DNA from: Bacteroidales bacterium
GTDB lineage: Bacteria; Bacteroidota; Bacteroidia; Bacteroidales; F082
Direction of reading: 5' to 3'
DNA: 7,182 nt
Assembly: GCA_016281295.1 (NCBI GenBank)
Contig: JAEEII010000195.1
Span: 1-7,182, forward strand
A program made the position numbers and the translations under genes. The notes under the pieces are model-generated. The model saw only the letters and a program-made list of their open reading frames with translations, was not told the origin of the DNA and made no database searches. Shown one piece after another: positions 1-5,945 of this stretch (position 1 is the stretch's first letter; every line of letters starts with the position of its first letter).

Positions 1-2
1 AA

Positions 3-34
3 GTTGTTTTTAAAGGTTTTTTTTCTTACTTTTG
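3..34 (+). promoter_or_regulatory. Candidate Bacteroidota-type promoter for the M20 dipeptidase gene
   Basis: The octamer TACTTTTG at 27-34 is an exact match to the TAnnTTTG -7 element of Bacteroidota primary-sigma promoters. A GTTG at 3-6, three of four bases of the TTTG -33 element, lies 20 nt upstream, which is within the usual spacing. Transcription would begin near position 40, giving a leader of about 30 nt before the ATG at 71. A second, weaker arrangement (TTTG at 31-34 with TATCTTTA at 52-59) has a 17-nt spacer and an imperfect -7 box, so I prefer the first. The assignment rests on pattern match only. Confidence 0.5.
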
Positions 35-70
35 TCAATCTTTTGATTTTATATCTTTAATTCAGAGAAT

Positions 71-1438
71 ATGAAAAATACCGACAAGTACATCAAAGAC
101 AACAAGGACCGTTTCCTTGAGGAATTATTTGAACTGATTCGTATCCCCTCCATCAGCTCGGAGGCGGCACATAAACCTGACATGATCCGCTGTGCGGAAT
201 GCTGGCGTGAGCATCTGCTGAAGGCTGGCGCCGACAAGGCGGAGGTGATGCCAACCGATGGCAACCCCATCGTCTATGGCGAGAAGATCATCGACCCAAA
301 GAAGCCTACCGTCCTAGTGTATGGCCACTACGATGTGATGCCTGTTGACCCCATCGAGCTGTGGAACACCAAACCTTTTGAACCCGTGGTGAAAGACGGC
401 CGCATCTGGGCCCGTGGCGCCGACGACGACAAAGGACAGTCGTTCATGCACGCCAAGGCCTTTGAGACCATGGTGAAAACCGACACCCTCCCCTGCAACG
501 TGAAGTTCATGCTTGAAGGTGAGGAAGAGATTGGTTCGGGTAGCCTTGCCAAGTGGATTGTGAAATACAAGAATTTAGTAAAAGCTGATGTCATCTTAGT
601 GTCTGACACCTCGATGATCGCCAGCGATGTGCCTTCGATTACTACTGGCTTGCGCGGCCTTGCCTACTGGGAAATCGAAGTCACCGGTCCCAACGCCGAC
701 CTCCACTCGGGCATCTTCGGTGGCAGCGTGGCTAATCCTTTGAATACCCTCTGCGAGATGATAGCCAAGTGCATGGACGAAAACAACCATATCACCATTC
801 CGCATTTCTACGACGACGTGGTGACCTGCTCCCGCAAAGAACGCCAACTGCTTAACATGGCTCCTTACGACGAGAAGGCTTACAAGGAAAGCCTCAACGT
901 GAAGGCCCTCCGTGGTGAGAAAGGCTACACCAAAATCGAGCGTGTGGGCATCCGTCCGACCTTCGACCTTTGCGGTATGTGGGGCGGCTACACCGGCGAA
1001 GGCAGCAAGACCGTGTTGCCCTCCAAGGCTTACGCCAAGCTCTCCTGCCGCTTAGTGCCGAACCAGGATCATGAGAAGATTGCCAAGCTGGTGAAGAACT
1101 ACTTTGAGAAGAATGCACCGAAGTACGTCACCGTGAAGGTTACTCCTTTGCATGGCGGACAGGCCTACGGCTGCCCCATCGATCTGCCAGCCTACAAGGC
1201 CGCCGAAGCCGCCTACATGGAGACCTACGGCAAACAGCCCATCCCGATGCGTTCGGGCGGCTCCATCCCGATCATCTCCGAGTTCGAGCGCGTACTGGGC
1301 ATCAAGTCCATCCTCATGGGCTTCGGCCTCGGCGAGGACGCCATCCACTCCCCCAACGAGAATTATCGCCTCGACCACTTCTACAAGGGCATCGAGACCA
1401 TCATCGCCTTCTACCAACACTTCGCTGAAGGGAAATAA
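71..1438 (+). CDS. M20 family metallodipeptidase
   Basis: A complete 455-residue cytosolic zinc peptidase of the M20 family, closest in layout to the carnosinase/PepV/Dug1 type, which cleaves dipeptides or other short peptides. No signal peptide is present. By comparison with carnosinase, the two-metal site is intact: H86 and D88 in GHYDVMP, bridging D119 in ARGADDDKG, catalytic E152 and metal ligand E153 in EGEEEIGS, D179 in VSDT and H426 in AIHSPNE. H212 in DLHSGIFGG starts the inserted dimerisation (lid) domain, roughly residues 195-350, where the partner subunit contributes to the active site. The length is normal for the family. The ATG at 71 follows an A/T-rich leader with no real Shine-Dalgarno site, as is usual in this phylum. 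G/C-ending codons dominate, especially in the last 250 bases. The gene stands alone on its strand and converges on the ABC permease. Family and catalytic class are secure; the substrate is not predictable. Confidence 0.96.
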   Translation: MKNTDKYIKDNKDRFLEELFELIRIPSISSEAAHKPDMIRCAECWREHLLKAGADKAEVMPTDGNPIVYGEKIIDPKKPTVLVYGHYDVMPVDPIELWNTKPFEPVVKDGRIWARGADDDKGQSFMHAKAFETMVKTDTLPCNVKFMLEGEEEIGSGSLAKWIVKYKNLVKADVILVSDTSMIASDVPSITTGLRGLAYWEIEVTGPNADLHSGIFGGSVANPLNTLCEMIAKCMDENNHITIPHFYDDVVTCSRKERQLLNMAPYDEKAYKESLNVKALRGEKGYTKIERVGIRPTFDLCGMWGGYTGEGSKTVLPSKAYAKLSCRLVPNQDHEKIAKLVKNYFEKNAPKYVTVKVTPLHGGQAYGCPIDLPAYKAAEAAYMETYGKQPIPMRSGGSIPIISEFERVLGIKSILMGFGLGEDAIHSPNENYRLDHFYKGIETIIAFYQHFAEGK

Positions 1439-1506
1439 TTGAACATAGAAAAAATATTTCTACAAGCAGTTCGCTGAAAGGAAATATTTAAACATCGAAA
1501 AAACAC
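1409..1506 (+). repeat. Degenerate 49-bp tandem duplication across the dipeptidase stop codon
   Basis: Positions 1409-1457 and 1458-1506 align without gaps at an offset of exactly 49, with 40 of 49 bases identical by hand count. The first copy encodes the dipeptidase C-terminus (FYQHFAEGK then TAA). The second copy, translated in its own register, reads FYKQFAERK and then TAT where the stop should be. The second copy is not part of an open frame, because an in-register TAG lies just upstream at 1446-1448. Its right half supplies the left arm of the terminator hairpin. Confidence 0.8.
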
Positions 1507-1553
1507 GAAAGGAACGAAAGCCTTTCGTGTTTTTTCGTGCTTTTCGATGTTTA
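1489..1553. terminator. Shared hairpin terminator between convergent genes
   Basis: A perfect 17-bp inverted repeat pairs 1496-1512 with 1521-1537 around an 8-base loop (AACGAAAG, 1513-1520). The stem holds runs of six A and six T, so transcripts from either direction form a stable hairpin with U-rich 3' arms. An outer arm, 1490-1501 against 1541-1552, also pairs perfectly over 12 bases and shares CGAAAA with the inner stem, so alternative registers are possible. It lies between the dipeptidase stop (1438) and the permease stop (1579), where a bidirectional terminator is expected. Terminator function is inferred from structure and position. Confidence 0.8.
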
Positions 1554-1568
1554 CTATAATTCTTCGAG

Positions 1569-1591
1569 GTTCTCCTTTTTACTTGGAGAAC
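1569..1591 (-). other. Small inverted repeat over the permease stop codon
   Basis: GTTCTCC at 1569-1575 and GGAGAAC at 1585-1591 form a 7-bp stem with a 9-base loop that contains the permease stop codon (1579-1581). No T-run follows, so it is a poor terminator by itself. It might protect the mRNA 3' end or be chance. Confidence 0.3.
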
Positions 1592-2772
1592 ATCACCTTT
1601 TCGCTGTTGAACATCTTAGTGAGTACCCAGACGGCAACACCAGTATAAACCACATTAGCCGCAAGCATGACAATGACAGGAAGCCACGTCATTTCATGTG
1701 CGAAGGTGGCTGTCATCACCTGAATGGAGTTGTAGAAAGGAATCAGGTAAGCCGCTAAGCTTGTGGGGGTGCCACTCTGGAACATGGGCATCAAGCCGCA
1801 GAACATCACCACCAGCATGAAGGGGACGATCATGGTGCCGGCGTTCTTCACGTCTTTGGCCAGGGCAGAGAGGATGCTCACCATGGAGGCCATGATCAGC
1901 ACCGTCGCCAAGATGGTGATCAGCAGCACCACATAGTCGGCTGCCGTGTAATGCAGTCCCAGATCCATGCCTGCCACATCCGCTTGGATCATCTTGGGCA
2001 GTCCCAACGCGATGCCGATGAAGCTGGAGATGCCGCTCAGCAAGGCCATGCCGCTCAGCGAGATCACTTTCCCCAAGGCCAACTCGTTTCTTTTCATTGG
2101 AGTGACCAGCAAGGTGGCGATGGTGCCACGTTCCTTCTCACCTGCAATGGCACTGGGAGCGATGGCCATCACCCCACTGAACACCATCATCAAAATGAGC
2201 ATCGGGATGAGTTTGGAAAGGATGCCGCCCAATACATCGTCGGTGTTGGCCATGTCGAATTGGGCTTCTTCCGTATCGGCACGGTTGATGTCGAACCGGT
2301 TGCTCAGCTGGTCTTCGTAGGCCGAAAGCGCGCTCTCTACCATATAATACACTCTGGAAGCGGCGTTGTTGGCCGAGTTGTAGTAGATTTCCACATTGGG
2401 GGCCTTCTCGCAGCTTTGCGGATCGTAAGTGGCCACCTGTTCGTCGAAGCCCTCGGGAAAGCGCATCAGCACCATGTTGAGGTCCTTGTTCTCTAGACCA
2501 TTGATATCTTCCTGTGAAACAGGTTGTTGCAGCACTGATATGGCGGGCAGTCCCTCCATCAGCGGCGCTACGCTTTCAGGCATGTTCTCCACGCGAACAA
2601 CGACCAGGTCGTCCTTCCCCTCGGTTGCCATCTTGTTCATGCCACTACCCATGAGGGTGTAAATGATGTAGAGCATCAAACCCGGCAAGATGACCGCAGT
2701 AAACAGCAGCTGCCGGTCGCCGAAGAAGCGGGCGAACTCTTTCTTGATGATGGTCCAAGTGTTGCTTTTCAT
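1579..2772 (-). CDS. ABC-2 type exporter permease, NatB-like
   Basis: A 397-residue inner-membrane permease of the ABC-2/NatB class. Its architecture is a cytoplasmic N-terminus, one membrane helix (about 22-41), a large extracytoplasmic domain (about 45-185), then five helices near 186-206, 231-257, 279-305, 312-332 and 363-386. The cytoplasmic loop motif GEKERGT (211-217), after the second helix, is the hallmark of this family and is thought to contact the ATPase. The C-terminus MFNSEKVMFSK resembles other NatB-like proteins. The ATG overlaps the TGA of the upstream ATPase (ATGA, 2769-2772), so the two are almost certainly co-translated and form one transporter. A strong Shine-Dalgarno sequence sits inside the ATPase 3' end. 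NatAB of Bacillus exports sodium, but the family is broad and the substrate here cannot be assigned; lipids, peptides or drugs are also possible. Confidence 0.9.
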   Translation of the reverse strand: MKSNTWTIIKKEFARFFGDRQLLFTAVILPGLMLYIIYTLMGSGMNKMATEGKDDLVVVRVENMPESVAPLMEGLPAISVLQQPVSQEDINGLENKDLNMVLMRFPEGFDEQVATYDPQSCEKAPNVEIYYNSANNAASRVYYMVESALSAYEDQLSNRFDINRADTEEAQFDMANTDDVLGGILSKLIPMLILMMVFSGVMAIAPSAIAGEKERGTIATLLVTPMKRNELALGKVISLSGMALLSGISSFIGIALGLPKMIQADVAGMDLGLHYTAADYVVLLITILATVLIMASMVSILSALAKDVKNAGTMIVPFMLVVMFCGLMPMFQSGTPTSLAAYLIPFYNSIQVMTATFAHEMTWLPVIVMLAANVVYTGVAVWVLTKMFNSEKVMFSK

Positions 2773-3545
2773 TCTTCACCTCCTTTCACTTCTTTGTAAA
2801 TTTCGAAAAAGCGGTCTTCGAGAGACAGTCCGTTACAGACTTCTTCGAGATTACCGCAAGCGATCATGCGCCCATCGATAATGATGCCCACACGGTCGCA
2901 CAGCCTTTCCACGAGGCTGAAAATATGCGTACTCAAAATAATCGTCTTACCTTTCGAGCGCAGCTCTTGAAGGTAGTCGGTGACAGTACGAGCCGTAAGC
3001 ACATCGAGTCCATTGGTAGGCTCATCGAAGATGATAATATCAGGGTCGTGAACCAGTGATATGACTAACGAGGTCTTCTGCTTCATGCCTGTGGACAGGT
3101 TAGCCACCTTTACCTCGGCAAATCTGTCGATGCCGAAACGGCTGAACATCTGTTGTTTGCGTTCCCTCATGGTAGTCTCATCCACTTGGTGCAGCTGACT
3201 GAAGAAGTCGAACAAATAGTTCGGGGTAAAGAAATCCTCCAATTTCAATTCAGAGGTAAGGAAGCCTATCTTACCACGCACTTCTGAAGGTTGGCGCACC
3301 ACGCTGTAGCCGTCCAAGATGGCATCGCCACTGTCAGGACGAATCAAGGTGGAGAGCATACGTAAGGTAGTGGTCTTACCAGCTCCGTTGGGACCCAGCA
3401 GTCCGAAGATTTCGCCTTGGTTGGCGGTGAACGAAAGCTTATCGACCGCAACGATCTCCTTGCGGTCGGTTCGTTCAATTTTTTGTTGTTTGCGGGAGAG
3501 TTTGAAGGTCTTGCTCAAGCTCTCCACACGAAGAATTTCTGACAT
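2769..3545 (-). CDS. ABC transporter ATP-binding protein, NatA-like
   Basis: A 258-residue cytoplasmic ATPase that powers the adjacent permease. Visible motifs in order are Walker A GPNGAGKTT (51-59), signature LSTGMKQK (150-157), Walker B IIIFDEPTNGLD (170-181) with catalytic E175, and the switch histidine H207 in STHIFS. The Q-loop region (IGFLTSELKLEDFFTP, about 93-108) has no glutamine at the usual place, a substitution that occurs in ABC-2 export ATPases. An N-terminal stretch rich in Lys/Arg/Gln (about 16-30) lengthens the first beta-strand region. The size and the LSTGMKQK form of the signature fit NatA-like exporters. The ATG at 3545 is preceded by an A-rich stretch without a Shine-Dalgarno site. 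The 4-base overlap with the permease shows an operon; dsbD lies 88 bases upstream on the same strand with no visible terminator between. The ATPase assignment is secure and the exported substrate is unknown. Confidence 0.93.
   Translation of the reverse strand: MSEILRVESLSKTFKLSRKQQKIERTDRKEIVAVDKLSFTANQGEIFGLLGPNGAGKTTTLRMLSTLIRPDSGDAILDGYSVVRQPSEVRGKIGFLTSELKLEDFFTPNYLFDFFSQLHQVDETTMRERKQQMFSRFGIDRFAEVKVANLSTGMKQKTSLVISLVHDPDIIIFDEPTNGLDVLTARTVTDYLQELRSKGKTIILSTHIFSLVERLCDRVGIIIDGRMIACGNLEEVCNGLSLEDRFFEIYKEVKGGEE
2776..2787 (-). promoter_or_regulatory. Near-perfect Shine-Dalgarno site for the permease
   Basis: On the minus strand this reads GAAAGGAGGTGA, which should be fully complementary to the conserved 3' tail of 16S rRNA (ATCACCTCCTTTC as DNA). 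The AGGAGG core is 6 nt from the permease ATG at 2772. It lies in the last codons of the ATPase (VKGGEE) and would support coupled translation at the ATGA overlap. The other starts in the window have A/T-rich upstream regions without such a site. Confidence 0.65.
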
Positions 3546-3588
3546 TTTTATAGTTTTTTGTTCTTTTACTAAGACGATGTTTTATTAT

Positions 3589-3620
3589 AAAAGATACACC
3601 AAGGCTTCACCCCTCTCAAC
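3589..3620 (-). promoter_or_regulatory. Weak candidate promoter for the ABC exporter genes
   Basis: On the minus strand, GTTG (3617-3620) and TATCTTTT (3589-3596) are separated by 20 nt. This matches the Bacteroidota TTTG/TAnnTTTG pattern with one mismatch in each box. The -7 box overlaps a 13-base palindrome (TTTTATTATAAAA, 3580-3592). Transcription would start near 3582, about 37 nt before the ATPase ATG. Read-through from dsbD is an equally good explanation for expression. Confidence 0.3.
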
Positions 3621-3633
3621 TCTCAACTCCCTT
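3613..3633 (+). repeat. Short CTCTCAA heptamer repeat between dsbD and the ABC genes
   Basis: Two exact heptamers, CTCTCAA at 3613-3619 and 3620-3626, are followed by a degenerate third unit (CTCCCTT) that abuts the dsbD stop codon. A similar period-7 array (CTCTCAY-like) occurs on the minus strand inside tilS. The array is too short for its function to be judged. Confidence 0.5.
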
Positions 3634-5694
3634 TTAATCAACAACATGCTGAAAATAATTTCCTTCCTGGTAGTTCTTTAACCCTTCTTTCAAGAACGTC
3701 ACAAAGGCATCCTTGTCGAGGTCGTAGGCACGGGGCTTCATCAGGAGGTTTCCGTTGTGATCCATCAGACAGTAATAAGGCTGGGCGTTGGTGCCGAACT
3801 TAGAGATTTGGAAGTCAGCCCACTTGCGGCCAATAGTTTTCTTCTCTTTGCCATCGTAGGAGGAGGTGTACCACTCCTCTTTAGGCAATGAGGTCTTGTC
3901 ATCGACATAGAGTGCGCAGATCACGAAGTCGTTACGCAACATGTCTTTCACACGAGGATCACTCCACACATTGGCTTCCATCTCACGGCAGTTCACACAA
4001 CCGTGACCTGTAAAGTCGATAAATATCGGTTTGTTCACCGCTTTGGCGCAAGCCAGCGCTTGGTCATAGTCAAAATAGCCTTTCAAGTTATGAGCCAGGT
4101 GGAAAAGGTCGGCGTATTTAGGTTCTTCATCGAAGGTGGCCGAGACGACAGCCTGCGTCTGGTTTTGGGGAGCCACCGACATGTTGGCGAACTTGGCATC
4201 CACATATTCAATCACCTTCTCGCTGTTTTCCTCAATGATTCTATTAAGGTCAAAATCAAGGGTTTGTTTTGGAGGCAGGTAACCCGAGAGGGCTTTCAAC
4301 GGAGCACCCCACATGCCAGGGATCATATAGATGACAAAGGTGAAGTCGATGATGATAAGGATCAAGCGGAACACACCCAGCTCTTTGACTTCCTTCTCGT
4401 CTTTGAAGCGAATCTTGCCGAGCAGATAAAAGCCCAACAGGGCGAAGCACACGATCCAGATGCCGAGATAGACCTCACGGTCAAGAAGATGCCAGTGGTA
4501 GGTTTGGTCTGCCACGCTGAGGAATTTGAAGCCGAGAGCGACTTCGATGAAGCCCAAGACGACTTTCACCGAATTCAGCCAGCCACCGCTCTTGGGCAGA
4601 CGCTGAAGCAAATTCGGGAAGAAAGCGAACAAGGCAAATGGCAGTGCGAAAGCCACCGCAAAGGCGAACATGGTCACGATAGGAGCCCAGAACTCACCCG
4701 AGGTTGACTTGATCAACACCGTACCCACGATAGGTCCCGTGCATGCGAACGACACCAGCACCAAAGTCAAAGCCATAAAGAAGATACCGCCCAAGTTCTT
4801 GGTGTTTTGTTTACTGTCGCTTTTGTTCACCATGTTGCTGCCCAGCGTAATCTCAAAAGCACCGAAGAACGAGGCCGCAAAGACCATGAATACCAGGAAG
4901 AAGAGGATATTCGGCAGCCAGTGAGTCGCCAGCCAGTTGAAGATGTCAGCAGTGACGCTGTTGCCTCCCACAAGCCAGGTCACCAAGATGATGATGGCGA
5001 TAGGCAGGGTGTAGAGCAACACGATAAAGAAGAAATACATAAAGGCTTTGAAACGACCTTGAGCTTTGTTCTCCCCTTCACCGTGCATGAAAAACGACAC
5101 GGTCATCGGGATCATTGGGAAGACGCAAGGAGTCAACAGAGCTGCAAAACCCCAGAGGATGGCTTCAAGGATCATCGACCAGATATTCGACTTGGCATGA
5201 CCTCCAACCCCCTCGTCCTCAGCGGCTTTCAAAACAGCTTGGTCACCGTAAGTCAAATTCACATCTTCGGTAAGGGAGACGCACATGCCGTCCTTGCAGG
5301 CTTGATAATCCAATTCACCTACCAATTGGAACGGACCGTCTTTCAGCTTCTTGAACTTTTGACCGAATGAGGCGGTGCCTGAAAATTGATAATAATCCAC
5401 TTCAAAAATGTCATCGTGGAACAGCGGCACTTCGGTAAGGTCATAACCTGTGCCAAGTGGCTCATAATACTCCGAAGCCTCAAAACTGAACACCGTGGGC
5501 AACGGTCCCATATCAGGCATGGAGGTAGAATAAATGTGATACGACGGCTCGATGGTGGCGGTAGCAACGAGTTCAAATTCGCCATCATTTAGGTCATTGA
5601 CAGAAAACGTCCATTGGACGGGATCCATCACTTGAGCGCTCAAAGAAAAAGTGGTGACAAACACCAGCAAAAAAGCGAAAAAAAAGCGTTTCAT
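3634..5694 (-). CDS. dsbD: Thiol:disulfide interchange protein DsbD
   Basis: A 686-residue inner-membrane protein that carries electrons from cytoplasmic thioredoxin to periplasmic thiol proteins. A signal peptide (about 1-20, cleavage likely after SLSA) precedes the periplasmic N-terminal domain, which holds the cysteine pair C133/C138 (CKDGMC). The membrane core (about 170-460) has the two redox cysteines C190 in TPCVFPMIP and C318 in FACTGP. After a periplasmic linker comes a C-terminal thioredoxin-like domain with C566-V-N-C569 and probable cis-proline P639 in NAQPYY. All six catalytic cysteines of a classical three-domain DsbD are therefore present, and the length is normal for the full-length form in Bacteroidota. 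The ATG at 5694 is chosen because it gives a clean signal peptide; the sequence before it is A/T-only repeat without a Shine-Dalgarno site. tilS lies 233 bases upstream and the ABC exporter 88 bases downstream, all on the same strand. Likely partners are periplasmic thioredoxin-like proteins and cytochrome c maturation, but none is encoded here. Confidence 0.95.
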   Translation of the reverse strand: MKRFFFAFLLVFVTTFSLSAQVMDPVQWTFSVNDLNDGEFELVATATIEPSYHIYSTSMPDMGPLPTVFSFEASEYYEPLGTGYDLTEVPLFHDDIFEVDYYQFSGTASFGQKFKKLKDGPFQLVGELDYQACKDGMCVSLTEDVNLTYGDQAVLKAAEDEGVGGHAKSNIWSMILEAILWGFAALLTPCVFPMIPMTVSFFMHGEGENKAQGRFKAFMYFFFIVLLYTLPIAIIILVTWLVGGNSVTADIFNWLATHWLPNILFFLVFMVFAASFFGAFEITLGSNMVNKSDSKQNTKNLGGIFFMALTLVLVSFACTGPIVGTVLIKSTSGEFWAPIVTMFAFAVAFALPFALFAFFPNLLQRLPKSGGWLNSVKVVLGFIEVALGFKFLSVADQTYHWHLLDREVYLGIWIVCFALLGFYLLGKIRFKDEKEVKELGVFRLILIIIDFTFVIYMIPGMWGAPLKALSGYLPPKQTLDFDLNRIIEENSEKVIEYVDAKFANMSVAPQNQTQAVVSATFDEEPKYADLFHLAHNLKGYFDYDQALACAKAVNKPIFIDFTGHGCVNCREMEANVWSDPRVKDMLRNDFVICALYVDDKTSLPKEEWYTSSYDGKEKKTIGRKWADFQISKFGTNAQPYYCLMDHNGNLLMKPRAYDLDKDAFVTFLKEGLKNYQEGNYFQHVVD

Positions 5695-5726
5695 ATTGAT
5701 TTATTTATTAATTGATTTATTTATTA
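5695..5726 (-). repeat. Perfect 16-bp tandem repeat touching the dsbD start codon
   Basis: ATTGATTTATTTATTA occurs at 5695-5710 and again, identically, at 5711-5726, followed by three further matching bases. On the coding strand it is two copies of TAATAAATAAATCAAT running straight into the ATG. It occupies the place of a ribosome-binding site. A/U-rich unstructured leaders are typical of efficient starts in Bacteroidota, so it may aid initiation. Copy number could vary by slippage. Confidence 0.85.
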
Positions 5727-5912
5727 ATTTTCTTTGAAAAAAAAGTTTTTCTTCTCGATAAATACTTTCCAATAAATCAGCGTTTTTCAACATTTAAAAA
5801 AGGGTGATATCAACAAAATAAGGCAGGAGCAAATCATCAATCCCTCAAACATAACCTTTCTCAACTAAATAGACTCATCTCATTCTCCGATGAAAAACCC
5901 TCTAAAATTTTG

Positions 5913-5945
5913 CAAAAATAGTAAAAATCATTTTAATTGGACAAA
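5913..5945 (-). promoter_or_regulatory. Bacteroidota-type promoter for dsbD, overlapping the tilS 3' end
   Basis: On the minus strand an exact TTTG (5942-5945) is separated by 21 nt from TATTTTTG (5913-5920), an exact match to TAnnTTTG. The -33 box lies inside the last codons of tilS, whose stop is at 5928-5930. Transcription would begin near 5907, giving dsbD a leader of about 210 nt. A second exact -7 octamer (TATGTTTG, 5846-5853) has no TTTG at the right distance and is less convincing. This is the best promoter match in the window. Confidence 0.6.

Noticed and set aside
1052..1420. A 122-codon minus-strand frame opposite the dipeptidase C-terminus
   Set aside because: It arises from the G/C-rich codons of the sense gene, which make antisense stops rare. 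It has no promoter and no recognised domain, and the sense gene is conserved throughout.
1951..2496. A 181-codon plus-strand frame opposite the permease
   Set aside because: The His/Gln/Gly-rich translation with no family motif is the mirror of a hydrophobic permease, not a separate gene.
4003..4707. A 234-codon open frame on the plus strand, antisense to dsbD
   Set aside because: It lies wholly inside dsbD, whose membrane core and thioredoxin domain are unmistakable. The antisense product is rich in His, Glu, Asp and Gln, typical of a shadow frame, and has no recognisable domain.
5804..5813. TGATATCA palindrome in the dsbD leader as an operator
   Set aside because: An 8-base palindrome is common by chance in A/T-rich sequence and nothing else marks it as a binding site.
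5846..5853. TATGTTTG as the main dsbD promoter -7 box
   Set aside because: The octamer is an exact match, but no TTTG or near match lies 19-21 nt upstream, unlike the candidate at 5913-5945.
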